DNA of 64,000 bases, taken from assembly GCA_963823515.1 (NCBI GenBank), contig CAWGMB010000004.1, positions 280,649 to 344,648 on the forward strand, read 5' to 3'. Position numbers and translations under genes: made by a program. Shown in pieces: positions 21,082 to 28,846 of this stretch. This DNA comes from Miltoncostaea sp963823515 (GTDB taxonomy: Bacteria; Actinomycetota; Thermoleophilia; Miltoncostaeales; Miltoncostaeaceae). Each line of letters opens with the position of its first letter. The first letter of the stretch is position 1. The notes under the pieces are model-generated. The model saw only the letters and a list, made by a program, of their open reading frames with translations, was not told the DNA's origin and ran no database searches.

Positions 21082-21091
21082 CACGTGCCCC

Positions 21092-21126
21092 GGGGGCCGG
21101 CCGCCGGCACACGGCAGCCGGCCCCC
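21092..21126 (+). terminator. Terminator after the small peptide gene
   Basis: GGGGGCCGGC at 21092-21101 pairs exactly with GCCGGCCCCC at 21117-21126. It begins 11 bases after the stop of the 32-codon frame. From here to 21362 I see no gene on either strand. Confidence 0.6.
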
Positions 21127-21362
21127 AGAGGTCCCGCTCCTCCGCCGGGAGCGCGTCGATCGCCACCCCCAGCGCGGGATCGCCGTAACTGATCGACGGT
21201 GACGCGCCCCAACGTCCCGACCGGCCGAGCGGGCAGGAATCGACGCCCGGTTCGGCTCCCCCCGTCAGGCCCCGGGCCGGCGCCCCGCATCGACGCCGGA
21301 TGAAGGCCGCCCCCGCCGTGCCGGTGACAATCGGCCCTCGCGTCTCCTCTGCCGTCAACTGC

Positions 21363-21376
21363 GTGACCGTCGTCAC
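21363..21376. promoter_or_regulatory. CRP/FNR-type palindrome upstream of nirS
   Basis: GTGA-CCGTCG-TCAC is a perfect palindrome with the half-site and 6-base spacing of CRP-type sites (TGTGA-N6-TCACA). It lies 68 bases before the nirS ATG. A second pair of half-sites in the opposite arrangement, TCAC-ACG-GTGA, lies at 21391-21401. A Crp-family regulator gene is 4.5 kb downstream. Confidence 0.5.
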
Positions 21377-21443
21377 ATAGTTTCGACAAATCACACGGTG
21401 ACAAGTATCGGAATTCAGGAACCGAGCGTGAAGGGGGCGGGCG

Positions 21444-23222
21444 ATGACGGCACAGGGAGTGCGAACCGACTGCCGAAGGGGGACCCGGCGCCGTCGGGTC
21501 CTCCGCTCGGCACTGCCGGGCGACGTGGGCTGGGCGCGGCGCGCGCGGTCCCTTCTGGCCCTCTCCGCCACCGTCCTGGCGGCCGCCGCCCTGGTGGTGG
21601 GCTGCAGCGGCGGGGACGACGGGGACGACGCGAAGGTGACGACAGCGGCGGGCGGAGGCGGCGCGTTGACGGAGCCGGGCGGCGGAGCCCCGCCCCTGCC
21701 GGAGGGGGTGGCCCTCAGTGCCGCGGAGTTCGACGAGGCATCGACCGTCTACTTCCAGACCTGCGCCGGTTGCCACGGAACGCTCCGTGCCGGTGCCACC
21801 GGCCCGCCGCTCGATCCGGCGACCATGCAGCAGCGCGGGACCAACGTCATCGAGGCCGTCGTGCAGAACGGGCTGCCCGGGGGCATGCCCCCCTGGGGCA
21901 AGGCGGGCTTCCTCTCTCCGGAGCAGGTGAACCTGATGGCGCGCTACGTGCAGATGGACGTCGCCGAGCCGCCCCAGCTGAGCCTCGAGGAGATCCGCGC
22001 GAGTTGGTCGCTGAAGGTCCCGGTCGCGGACCGGCCGACGTCGCCGCAGTCCGACCGTGACTGGCGCAACTACATCGGGGTGATCCTGCGCGACGCCGGC
22101 AAGGTCGCCATCTTCGACGCCGACACCCGCGAACGGATCGCCCTGGTCAACACGGGCTACGCCGTGCACATCCTCCGCGCGAGCGCGACCGGCCGCTACT
22201 TCTACGCGATCGGCCGCGACGGCAAGGTCTCCCTCATCGACCTCTGGTACGAGACCCCCCGCACCGTGGCCGAGGTCAAGGGCTGCATCGACGCCCGCAG
22301 CGTGGAGTCGAGCAAGTACGAGGGCTTCGAGGACAAGTTCCTCATCGAGGGGTGCTACTGGCCCCTGCAGTACGTCGTGTTCGACGGCCTCACGCTCGAG
22401 CCGAAGACCCTCGCCGACTACCCCACCGACACCTTCGACACCGACGAGCCGCTCAAGGAGGTGCGCGTCGCGGCGATCGTCGCCAACCCCGACGCGCCCG
22501 AGTGGGTCGTCGCGCTCAAGGAGTCCGGTTTCGTCGCGCTGGTCGATTACTCCAAGGAGGACTTCCCGATCACCAAGATGATCGAGGCGCAGCGCTTCCT
22601 GCACGACGGGGGCCTCGACCACACCGGGCGGTACTTCGCCATCGCTGCGAACGACAAGAACCAGATCGTCGTCGTCGACCTCGAGAACGGGGAGCGGGTG
22701 GCCCGCATCGATACCGGCATCAAGCCCCACCCGGGCCGCGGCGCCAACTGGAAGGACCCCGAGTTCGGCTGGGTGATGGCGACGACCCACATCGGCGAGG
22801 GCAAGCTCACGATCTACGGCGCGGATCCGGTCGGGAACCCCGAGCACGCATGGAAGGTCGTGCGCGAGGTGAAGCTCCCGTCGGCGGGGACCCTGTTCGT
22901 GAAGACGCACCCTTCCTCGCCGTGGGTCTGGACCGACGCCACCGTGAGCACCGATCCCAAGGCCGCGCGCACGGTGTGCGTCTACTCGAAGGCGAAGGGC
23001 ACGCTGCACAAGTGCTTCCCCATCAGCAGCTACGGCCGCGCGACGCACTTCGAGTACAACCGCCAGGGCACCCAGGTCTGGGTCTCCAACTGGGACAACA
23101 AGGGTGAGCTCGTCGTCTACGACGACCGCACGCTGAAGGTCGTCGAGCGCATCCGCGGACCCTGGCTCCGCACGCCGACCGGCAAGTTCAACGTCAACAA
23201 CACCGCTCGCGACATCTACTGA
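21444..23222 (+). CDS. nirS: Cytochrome cd1 nitrite reductase, predicted lipoprotein
   Basis: Reduces nitrite to nitric oxide outside the cytoplasmic membrane. The 592-residue frame is intact. Residues 33-54 form a signal sequence ending L-V-V-G-C, so Cys54 should be lipidated, in place of the soluble periplasmic form of Gram-negatives. A cytochrome c domain follows with CAGCH at 107-111. The eight-bladed d1 propeller shows LVNTGYAVHILRASATGRYF (with the His expected to bind heme d1), DARSVESSKYEGFEDK, GGLDHTGRYF, KPHPGRGANW and TTHIGEGKL. The His residues in the last two match the catalytic pair of Paracoccus NirS. It ends TPTGKFNVNNTARDIY, the family signature. No heme d1 synthesis genes are in view. 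The NirN relatives usually differ in the catalytic His region. Confidence 0.93.
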   Translation: MTAQGVRTDCRRGTRRRRVLRSALPGDVGWARRARSLLALSATVLAAAALVVGCSGGDDGDDAKVTTAAGGGGALTEPGGGAPPLPEGVALSAAEFDEASTVYFQTCAGCHGTLRAGATGPPLDPATMQQRGTNVIEAVVQNGLPGGMPPWGKAGFLSPEQVNLMARYVQMDVAEPPQLSLEEIRASWSLKVPVADRPTSPQSDRDWRNYIGVILRDAGKVAIFDADTRERIALVNTGYAVHILRASATGRYFYAIGRDGKVSLIDLWYETPRTVAEVKGCIDARSVESSKYEGFEDKFLIEGCYWPLQYVVFDGLTLEPKTLADYPTDTFDTDEPLKEVRVAAIVANPDAPEWVVALKESGFVALVDYSKEDFPITKMIEAQRFLHDGGLDHTGRYFAIAANDKNQIVVVDLENGERVARIDTGIKPHPGRGANWKDPEFGWVMATTHIGEGKLTIYGADPVGNPEHAWKVVREVKLPSAGTLFVKTHPSSPWVWTDATVSTDPKAARTVCVYSKAKGTLHKCFPISSYGRATHFEYNRQGTQVWVSNWDNKGELVVYDDRTLKVVERIRGPWLRTPTGKFNVNNTARDIY

Positions 23223-23235
23223 ACGCACCCGGTCC

Positions 23236-23266
23236 GGGCCGGCGTGGGGATCGCCCACGCCGGCCC
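23236..23266. terminator. Bidirectional terminator between nirS and the facing lipoprotein gene
   Basis: GGGCCGGCGTGGG at 23236-23248 and CCCACGCCGGCCC at 23254-23266 form a perfect 13-bp stem with a 5-base loop, between the two convergent stop codons. Confidence 0.7.
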
Positions 23267-23268
23267 GC

Positions 23269-23688
23269 TCAGCCGTCGGCCGGGATCTCCAGGCCCTCCA
23301 ACGCCCGCGCTGCGGCGTCGAGGCAGGCCGCGTGATCGCGCTCGGTGGCGCGGATCCTCACGGCGATGGTCCCCGAGGGATCGAAGACGGCGTCCACGAT
23401 CAGCGGGGCGTGGGACGCCGAGGTGATCCCCGCCACGGCGCAGCTGGGCCCTCCGGCCGGTAGGAGCAGGTCGCCGCGGAACCACCGGCGGCTGGGATGG
23501 TCGGCCGTCGCACGGCGCGCGCCGTGGGCCAGGAGATGCGCCGCCGCGAGCTCGGTTGGAGCGCGGCCCTGTGTCGCGACCGCCCGGCTGGTCGAGCCCC
23601 CCGTCGTGCCGTCCGAGGAGCACGCGGCCGAGGCGACGAGGCCCCCGAGGGCCGCGGCGACGATGGCGATCGCTGATGCGCGAGGCAT
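23269..23688 (-). CDS. Putative lipoprotein next to the Fe-S-type regulator
   Basis: 139 residues, intact. MPRASAIAIVAAALGGLVAS is followed by A-A-C, a lipobox, so it is probably membrane-anchored and extracytoplasmic. The mature part contains HLLAHGARRATADHPSRRW, LLLPAGGPSCAVAG and a last section DPSGTIAVRIRATERDHAAC, with two further Cys. No family recognised. It starts 20 bases after the stop of the regulator gene upstream and is probably co-transcribed with it. Confidence 0.6.
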   Translation of the reverse strand: MPRASAIAIVAAALGGLVASAACSSDGTTGGSTSRAVATQGRAPTELAAAHLLAHGARRATADHPSRRWFRGDLLLPAGGPSCAVAGITSASHAPLIVDAVFDPSGTIAVRIRATERDHAACLDAAARALEGLEIPADG

Positions 23689-23707
23689 TCGGGTCCCCCC
23701 GTGGGGC

Positions 23708-24442
23708 TCAGCAGGGCCGGAGGCCTTCGACGGCGATCCTGCAGCCGGCGCGGACCGGGTCGTTCGGCTCGAAGGCCGTCAGCCGCGCCCCGGGATCGAT
23801 GCGCGCGAGCGCGCCCGTGACGAGGCCACGGTGAAGGGCGCATACGATCTCCCCTCCCTGGGAGAGGACGGCATCCTTGAACGGGCACGCGCGCAGCAGC
23901 AACTCGCGCCTGCCGGCGCTCCGGCCGGCCGCGCCGGTGACGTCCTGCGGTGCGAAGCCCAGTCCGGCGAATGCCTCGGCGAGCGCCTCCGGCGGCGCAC
24001 CGTCCGCAACGAGACGGCCACCATGATCGACCCCGACGGCCTCGCCTTCGGAGGTGCCGGCGCCCATGCGCCGTACGAGCTCGAGGAGGAGTCGCAGCAG
24101 CTCCCTGCTGCCGACTCCGGCGACCGCGCGTTGCGCCGCGAGGGTGTAGCGGGTGCCTGGCCGTCCCCTGCGGCCGCTGGAGGGGGCCACGGCCCCGGCG
24201 ACGACCCCGGCCCGGCAGAGCACCTCCAGGTGCTGTCGCACCGCGTTGGGGTGCATCTCCATCAGGGAGGCGAGCTCGGAGACGCTGTGACCCGTGGCCG
24301 CTCCGCCGAGGGCTGCGACGATCCGACGTCGCGACGGGTGGGCGATCGCCTGCGCCTCGTGCGGCGCCAGCTCTTCGCCGGCGAGCCAGGACGCGCCCCC
24401 CGGCGGACCGGGCGCGGGTGCTTCGAGGGGTTCTGCGCTCAT
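23708..24442 (-). CDS. ArsR/SufR-like winged-helix regulator with C-terminal Cys cluster
   Basis: Cytoplasmic DNA-binding protein of 244 residues. The N-terminal winged helix reads AIAHPSRRRIVAALGG, SVSELASLMEMHPNAVRQHL and VLCRAGVVAG with a GRPGTRYTL wing. The C-terminal part carries RACPFKDAV, then EIVCALHRGLVTGAL and a later GCRIAVEGLRPC. The spacing C-x14-C plus a later Cys resembles the Fe-S cluster ligands of SufR-type repressors (C-ALHRG is characteristic). A role as an Fe-S, oxygen or NO sensor is therefore reasonable, and the neighbouring nirS would be a source of NO; that link is inference. It precedes the lipoprotein gene by 20 bases. Confidence 0.75.
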   Translation of the reverse strand: MSAEPLEAPAPGPPGGASWLAGEELAPHEAQAIAHPSRRRIVAALGGAATGHSVSELASLMEMHPNAVRQHLEVLCRAGVVAGAVAPSSGRRGRPGTRYTLAAQRAVAGVGSRELLRLLLELVRRMGAGTSEGEAVGVDHGGRLVADGAPPEALAEAFAGLGFAPQDVTGAAGRSAGRRELLLRACPFKDAVLSQGGEIVCALHRGLVTGALARIDPGARLTAFEPNDPVRAGCRIAVEGLRPC

Positions 24443-24512
24443 CGTCTGGTCCGTCGCCGCGTCGGGATGGTCCGGGCCCCATTGAGGATACGCCCCGGTC
24501 TGCTGACGGCCC

Positions 24513-25160
24513 TCAGGTGTCCCGCTCCTCCCGGAGGAGTGCGTCGACCACCGACAGCAGCGCGGGATCGTCCGGCTCGACGGACGACGGGAAGCGCGCC
24601 ACGAGCCGTCCCGAGCGGTCCAGCAGGTACTTCCCGAAGTTCCAGTCCGGCGGCTCCCCCGCCGGCCCCGGGCGCGCCGCGATCGCCGCGAACAGCGGGT
24701 TGGCGCCCGGCCCGGTCACGCGCGAGCTCGCGGCCATGGGGAAGCTCACCCCGTAGTTGAGCCGGCAGAAGTCGGCGATCTCGCCGTCGGCCGTCAGCTC
24801 CTGGCGGAAGTCGTTGCTCGGGAAGCCGATCACGGCGAGGCCGTCTCCGACCCGGCTCTCGTGCAGCGCCTCGAGCGCCTCGAACTGCGGCGTGTAGCCG
24901 CAGCGGCTCGCGGTGTTGACCGCGAGCACCACGCGGCCCCGCAGCCGCGCGAGCGGGAGCCTGGACCCGTCGATCATGGCGATCCGGCCGCGCAGCAGGC
25001 TCGGGCCCCGGTCGCCGGCGGGCGTCGCGGCCAGCCCGGCGGCCGGTGCGGCGGCCGCGCCCGTGCCCTTCGGCTCGGAGCCCCCGCAGCCGGCCAGCGC
25101 GAGGCTGCAGGCCGCCAGCGCGAGGGCGGTGCCCGGGCGGCGGGGGAGTCGGAGCGCCAT
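24513..25160 (-). CDS. Glutathione-peroxidase-fold thiol peroxidase, lipoprotein
   Basis: 215 residues, intact. The signal peptide RPGTALALAACSLALAG precedes a lipobox Cys, so the enzyme should sit on the outer face of the membrane. The peroxidase core has VVLAVNTASRCGYTPQFEAL with the peroxidatic Cys, GFPSNDFRQELTADGEIADF, and PDWNFGKYLLDRSGRLVARF with the Trp-Asn of the catalytic tetrad. Bacterial members normally use thioredoxin rather than glutathione. The ATG at 25160 overlaps the TGA of the upstream peptidase gene in the pattern TGATG, so the two are coupled. Confidence 0.9.
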   Translation of the reverse strand: MALRLPRRPGTALALAACSLALAGCGGSEPKGTGAAAAPAAGLAATPAGDRGPSLLRGRIAMIDGSRLPLARLRGRVVLAVNTASRCGYTPQFEALEALHESRVGDGLAVIGFPSNDFRQELTADGEIADFCRLNYGVSFPMAASSRVTGPGANPLFAAIAARPGPAGEPPDWNFGKYLLDRSGRLVARFPSSVEPDDPALLSVVDALLREERDT

Positions 25161-25940
25161 CACCTCACGGTACGCGCGGAGGTGCGGTCCGGACCAGGGG
25201 ATCGGCCGGCGCGCGCCTGCAGCGCGGCGGCCCGCACGGCGTTGGCGTGGCGCCGGACGGACGTGCGGTCGAGCGGCCCCGCCGGCAGCTCCACCACGAA
25301 GGCGCTCCCCCCGCGCGCGGAGACGCGGTTCTGCCAGCGCGTCGCGACGCCGGGCAGGTAGCCGAGGCGCGTGGCCGGAAGGCCGGAGGCGCGGGCGTAG
25401 CGCCAGGGGATGCGACGGTCGGCGACGGTCCCGAGATCCACCAGGCGCAGGGCCTGGTGGTACCAGATGGTCACGGCCGGCCTCAGCCGGGCGGTGAACC
25501 GCGCCGCCAGGCGCGATTCGGGCTCGGAGAGCGGTCGCGCCCCGGAGTGGAAGGTGTCGCCCGGCGACCCCTGGGCCACCCAGCCGTGGGGGAAGTTGCG
25601 GTTGAGATCGACGCCGCGCGCGTTCTGGCGGGTGCCGGCGGCCGTTCCGTCGGGGTTCAGGTCCCGGACCAGCCACAGCGCCGTGTCGGCCGGCAGGCCC
25701 TCCGGCCGCCGGCGCAGCTCGGCCACCACCGCCGTGCCGGCCGGCTCGTCGCCGTGGATCGATCCGACCACCAGCACGCGGACCGTCGCGGCGGGGTCGC
25801 CGATCCGGGTGACGTGGATCTGCCGCCCCTCGGCCGAGCGGCCGAGAACGGCGCCGTGTACATCGGGCGCGGCGCCCACGGCGGGCGCCGGCAGGAGCAG
25901 CGCGAGGGCGAGCCCCGCCCGCGCGCCCCTAGAGGTTCTG
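25160..25940 (-). CDS. M14-family zinc peptidase, MpaA-like, secreted
   Basis: A zinc carboxypeptidase-fold enzyme like murein peptide amidase. The visible motifs are VVGSIHGDEPAGTAVVAEL (zinc ligands H and E of HxxE), RDLNPDGTAAG, RQNARGVDLNRNFPHG, WYHQALRL (third zinc ligand H) and AFVVELPAG (catalytic Glu). A hydrophobic signal, GLALALLLPAPAVGA, precedes the catalytic part, so it acts outside the cytoplasm, possibly on peptidoglycan peptides. The start is uncertain: the frame runs upstream into the Crp-type gene, and there is no ATG right after the Crp stop at 25929, so either a GTG inside the Crp gene (overlap of 80 bases or more) or a rare start is used. The stop overlaps the next start. 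Confidence 0.85.
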
Positions 25941-26681
25941 GGCGGCGGCGAGGCGGAGAGCCTCCTCGCGCGCGCGCACGACCTCCCACGGGATGGTGAT
26001 GGAGCGACCCTCCATCTCGACCGAGCCGCTGGCCCGGAGCTTGCTGAAGGCGGTGGTGACGGCTTCGCGGGAGGCACCGACCAATGATGCCCATTGCGCG
26101 TGGGTCAGCTCGAGCCGCAGCTCGATCCCCGTGCGCGTCGCCACGCCGAAGCGGTCGGCGAGCTGGTGCAGGCGCGCGCGCAGGCGGTCCTCGACGCGCA
26201 TCTCGCTGACCAGGGCGACGGTCTCGCGCAGCATGGCCACACGATCCGACAGGAGCTCGGCGAGGTTGCGCCCGAGGCGCGGGTAGCGGGCGATGAGGCC
26301 CTCGACGGCGCGGCCCGACAGCGGCGAGACCGCCGAGTCCTCGAGCGCCGACACGCTCGAGGCCGGCGCGCAGCCGAGCGTCGAGTAGATCGCGCCGGCG
26401 TCGAGCAGCGAGATCATGATCTCGTGACCCGGGGCGGTGCTCTCGAACAGGGCCAGGCGGCCGTCGCGCACCACGAAGAGGTGGTCGGGGCGGCTGAGCG
26501 GCTCGGGCATGGACGCGCCGCGCGGCCACCGCACCAGGGGCAGGCGGCTGTCGAGGAGCGTCAGATCCCGCTCGGGCAACCCGGCGAACAGATCCATACG
26601 GGTCAGGTCGATGCGACCGCCGCCTCGGATGCCGGAGCCCCGGAGGCCGTCCTGACGGAGCTCTGAGAGGACGGTCGCCAT
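25929..26681 (-). CDS. Crp/Fnr-family transcription regulator
   Basis: 250 residues, intact. The N-terminal cyclic-nucleotide-binding-type barrel is recognisable as MDLFAGLPERDLTLLDSRLP, LFVVRDGRLALFESTAPGHE and ISLLDAGAIYSTLG. The dimer helix is ALVSEMRVEDRLRARLHQLA. The C-terminal winged helix is LELTHAQWASLVGASREAVT followed by AFSKLRASGSVEMEGRSITI. The Cys cluster of FNR is missing, so a [4Fe-4S] cluster is not expected; cAMP, heme/NO or another ligand is possible. A CRP-type palindrome sits before nirS 5 kb away. The ATG at 26681 is the only good start. Confidence 0.9.
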   Translation of the reverse strand: MATVLSELRQDGLRGSGIRGGGRIDLTRMDLFAGLPERDLTLLDSRLPLVRWPRGASMPEPLSRPDHLFVVRDGRLALFESTAPGHEIMISLLDAGAIYSTLGCAPASSVSALEDSAVSPLSGRAVEGLIARYPRLGRNLAELLSDRVAMLRETVALVSEMRVEDRLRARLHQLADRFGVATRTGIELRLELTHAQWASLVGASREAVTTAFSKLRASGSVEMEGRSITIPWEVVRAREEALRLAAAQNL

Positions 26682-26825
26682 TACGGAGACTCTGGCACCC
26701 GTTTGTTATGGGGCGCTAAGAACGGATGCAAGATGTCTCGGTGACGCCCGCTCCCTGCGCGGCCTCGATCCCCCGCCATGCCCTCGCGAGGTACGATCGG
26801 GCGCGACCCGGCGAGGAGTGAGTCA

Positions 26826-27491
26826 GTGGATCGGCCGAGCCCCGCCGTTCAGGACTACCTGAAGGCGGTCTATCAGCTGGACGAGACGGCCGAGGTCCAG
26901 GGGCCGGTGACGACCTCCCAGGTGGCGGAGGCCCTCGCGGTCACCACCGCGTCGGCCAGCAACATGCTCAAGAAGCTCGACACCCTCGGCTACGCGGTGC
27001 AGGTGAAGCGCCAGGGCGTGGAGCTGACCGAGGCCGGCCGCACCGCCGCGCTGGAGGTGATCCGCCGCCACCGCCTCCTGGAGACGTACCTCGCCACCCG
27101 CCTCGGCATGCCGTGGGACGAGGTCCACCGCGAGGCCGAGGTGCTCGAGCACCACGTCTCGGGCGCGCTCGCCGACCGCATCGCCGAGGCCCTCGGGCAC
27201 CCCGAGCGCGATCCACACGGTCACCCGATACCGACGAGCGCGGGGAAGTTGGCCGTCACGCCCTCGCGGCGGCTCTCCGAGCTGGCCGACGGCTCGGCCG
27301 CGGTGGTCGGGAGGGTTGACGATCGCGACGACGCCCTGCTGCGGTTCCTCGCCGAGCGCGGGCTGGTGCCGGACGTCCGCGTCGAGGTGCTCGAGCACTC
27401 GCCCTTCGGCGGACCGATCTCGGTGCGCGTGGGCGGGGAGCGGGTGGTGGACGTGCCGCCGGCCGCCGCCCACGCCGTGCACGTCGAGTGA
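26826..27491 (+). CDS. DtxR/MntR-family metal-dependent regulator
   Basis: 221 residues. A GTG start at 26826 is chosen because GAGGAG lies about 8 bases before it; an upstream ATG at 26778 would add residues without family similarity. Order: winged helix (VQDYLKAVYQLDE, TTSQVAEALAVTTASASNM), the metal-binding and dimer domain (HREAEVLEHHVSGALADRIA, then DPHGHPIPT), and a C-terminal SH3/FeoA-like domain (LRFLAERGLVPDVRVEV). The residue that is Cys102 in DtxR is Glu here (EAE-x3-HH), as in manganese-type MntR. Manganese or iron homeostasis is therefore likely. No transporter target is nearby. Confidence 0.9.
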   Translation: MDRPSPAVQDYLKAVYQLDETAEVQGPVTTSQVAEALAVTTASASNMLKKLDTLGYAVQVKRQGVELTEAGRTAALEVIRRHRLLETYLATRLGMPWDEVHREAEVLEHHVSGALADRIAEALGHPERDPHGHPIPTSAGKLAVTPSRRLSELADGSAAVVGRVDDRDDALLRFLAERGLVPDVRVEVLEHSPFGGPISVRVGGERVVDVPPAAAHAVHVE

Positions 27492-27501
27492 CCCGGCGCG
27501 G

Positions 27502-27924
27502 TCAGTCGACGAAGGGCTGCGACTCCGCGATCAGGTCGTCGAGGTCCACGCCGAGGCTCTGCATGAAGAAGGGCGTCAGCAGGTTGAGCGTGTGCCGGCA
27601 GGCGGGGCAGATCGGCAGCGGGGGAGGGGCCGGGAGCCCCTCGGTCTCACCGGTGAGAGTGTAGGCGCTCCCGCAGTACTTCACGCAGACCCCGCACGAG
27701 CCGTTCCTGCAGTCGAGCCGCACCAGGTCCTCGCCCGCCCCGCCGATCTGCCCGATCCACGAGGCGTGGCGGGCGGCGTACTCCTCGGCCTCGGCCGCCA
27801 GCGCCGCGCGCGCCTCCTCGGTCCAGCCGTCGCGCAGCGCGGTCGCGAACGGCTCGGGGGGGTCCGGGACGGAGCGGAAGCGCTCCGTCCAGGCGTCGAT
27901 CTCCGCCTGCCAGTCGCGCGTCAA
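27502..27924 (-). CDS. Small Cys-rich protein coupled to mqnD, ferredoxin-like motif
   Basis: About 140 residues. The TTG at 27924-27922 overlaps the mqnD stop (TTGA) and gives MTRDWQAEIDAWTERFR. The N-terminal two thirds are helical and acidic. Then comes RLDCRNGSCGVCVKYC, which matches the plant-type [2Fe-2S] signature C-x4-C-x2-C with the conserved Arg and Gly, and 25 residues later ICPAC, which could supply the fourth ligand. A zinc-binding role for the same Cys residues is the alternative. No close family recognised. It is convergent with the DtxR-type gene, with only 10 bases between the stops. Confidence 0.6.
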   Translation of the reverse strand: MTRDWQAEIDAWTERFRSVPDPPEPFATALRDGWTEEARAALAAEAEEYAARHASWIGQIGGAGEDLVRLDCRNGSCGVCVKYCGSAYTLTGETEGLPAPPPLPICPACRHTLNLLTPFFMQSLGVDLDDLIAESQPFVD

Positions 27925-28775
27925 TCCTCGACGAAGTCGACGACCGGGGCGCGGTCGATGAGGCCGGCCTCGTGGCCGCGGCGCAGCAGCTCGGCCACGG
28001 CGGCCTTGCCGTCGTCGCCGTAGTCGAGGGTGCGGTCGTTGACGTACATGCCCACGAAGCGGTCGGCCAGCCCGCGATCGAGGCCGCGGCCGAAGCCCTC
28101 GGCGTAGGCGAGCGCCGCCTGGCGGTGCTCGAGGCCGTACGCGATCGAGTCGCGCAGGATGCGCGACAGGCGGCGCATGGTGTCGCCCTCGTCCAGATCG
28201 CGGCGCACCGCGTTGCCGCCGAGCGGCAGCGGCAGGCCGCCGGTCAGCTCGTGCCACCACTCGCCGAGGTCGATGATCGAGCGCAGGCCCTGGGTCTGGT
28301 AGGTGAGCTGGCCCTCGTGGATCACCAGGCCCGCGTCCACCTCTCCCGCCTCGACCACGTCGAGGATCCTGTCGAACGGCACGATCACAGGGTCGGCGAT
28401 GCGGCCGACGGCGAGCTGAAGCTCGAGGAAGGCGCTCGTCAGCACGCCGGGGATCGCCACCCTCAGGTTCGGCAGCTCGGCGGGCTCGATCCTCGCCTCG
28501 TCGCGCACGACCACCATCGGGCCGTACTGCTCGCCCATCGAGGCGCCGTGCGGCAGCAGCCGGTATCTGTCGGAGAGGTAGGCGTAGGCGTGGATCGAGA
28601 CCGCCGTGACCTCGAGGCGCCCCTCCTTGGCCCAGTCGTTGAGCGTCTCGATGTCGCGCAGCACGTGCTCGAACCGGAAGCCGTCCGTCGGGATCAGCTC
28701 GTCGGCGAGGGCGTGGAACATGAAGGCGTCATCGGGGTCCGGGCTGTGCCCCAGACGGATCAGGCGGTCGGGCAC
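27921..28775 (-). CDS. mqnD: 1,4-dihydroxy-6-naphthoate synthase
   Basis: MqnD converts cyclic de-hypoxanthine futalosine to 1,4-dihydroxy-6-naphthoate in the futalosine route to menaquinone. The 284-residue frame is intact. The N-terminal LGHSPDPDDAFMFHALADE is diagnostic. Other family stretches are TAVSIHAYAYLSDRYRLLP, IPGVLTSAFLELQLAVG, VDAGLVIHEGQLTYQ and LGEWWHELTGGLPLPLGGN. MqnA, its relative, lacks the SPDPDD start. No other mqn gene is nearby. The stop overlaps the start of the Cys-rich gene. Confidence 0.93.
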   Translation of the reverse strand: MPDRLIRLGHSPDPDDAFMFHALADELIPTDGFRFEHVLRDIETLNDWAKEGRLEVTAVSIHAYAYLSDRYRLLPHGASMGEQYGPMVVVRDEARIEPAELPNLRVAIPGVLTSAFLELQLAVGRIADPVIVPFDRILDVVEAGEVDAGLVIHEGQLTYQTQGLRSIIDLGEWWHELTGGLPLPLGGNAVRRDLDEGDTMRRLSRILRDSIAYGLEHRQAALAYAEGFGRGLDRGLADRFVGMYVNDRTLDYGDDGKAAVAELLRRGHEAGLIDRAPVVDFVED

Positions 28776-28846
28776 TCGGGCTCCTCCGGCGGGTGGGCGT
28801 ACTCGTTGATCCTAGCCCGGCCGCGGCCGGTCACCCGTCCCTGCCG

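Noticed and set aside
21078..23258. 726-codon open frame opposite nirS
   Set aside because: In GC-rich DNA the antisense frames of real genes are often open. The plus-strand frame is a complete NirS with all key residues.
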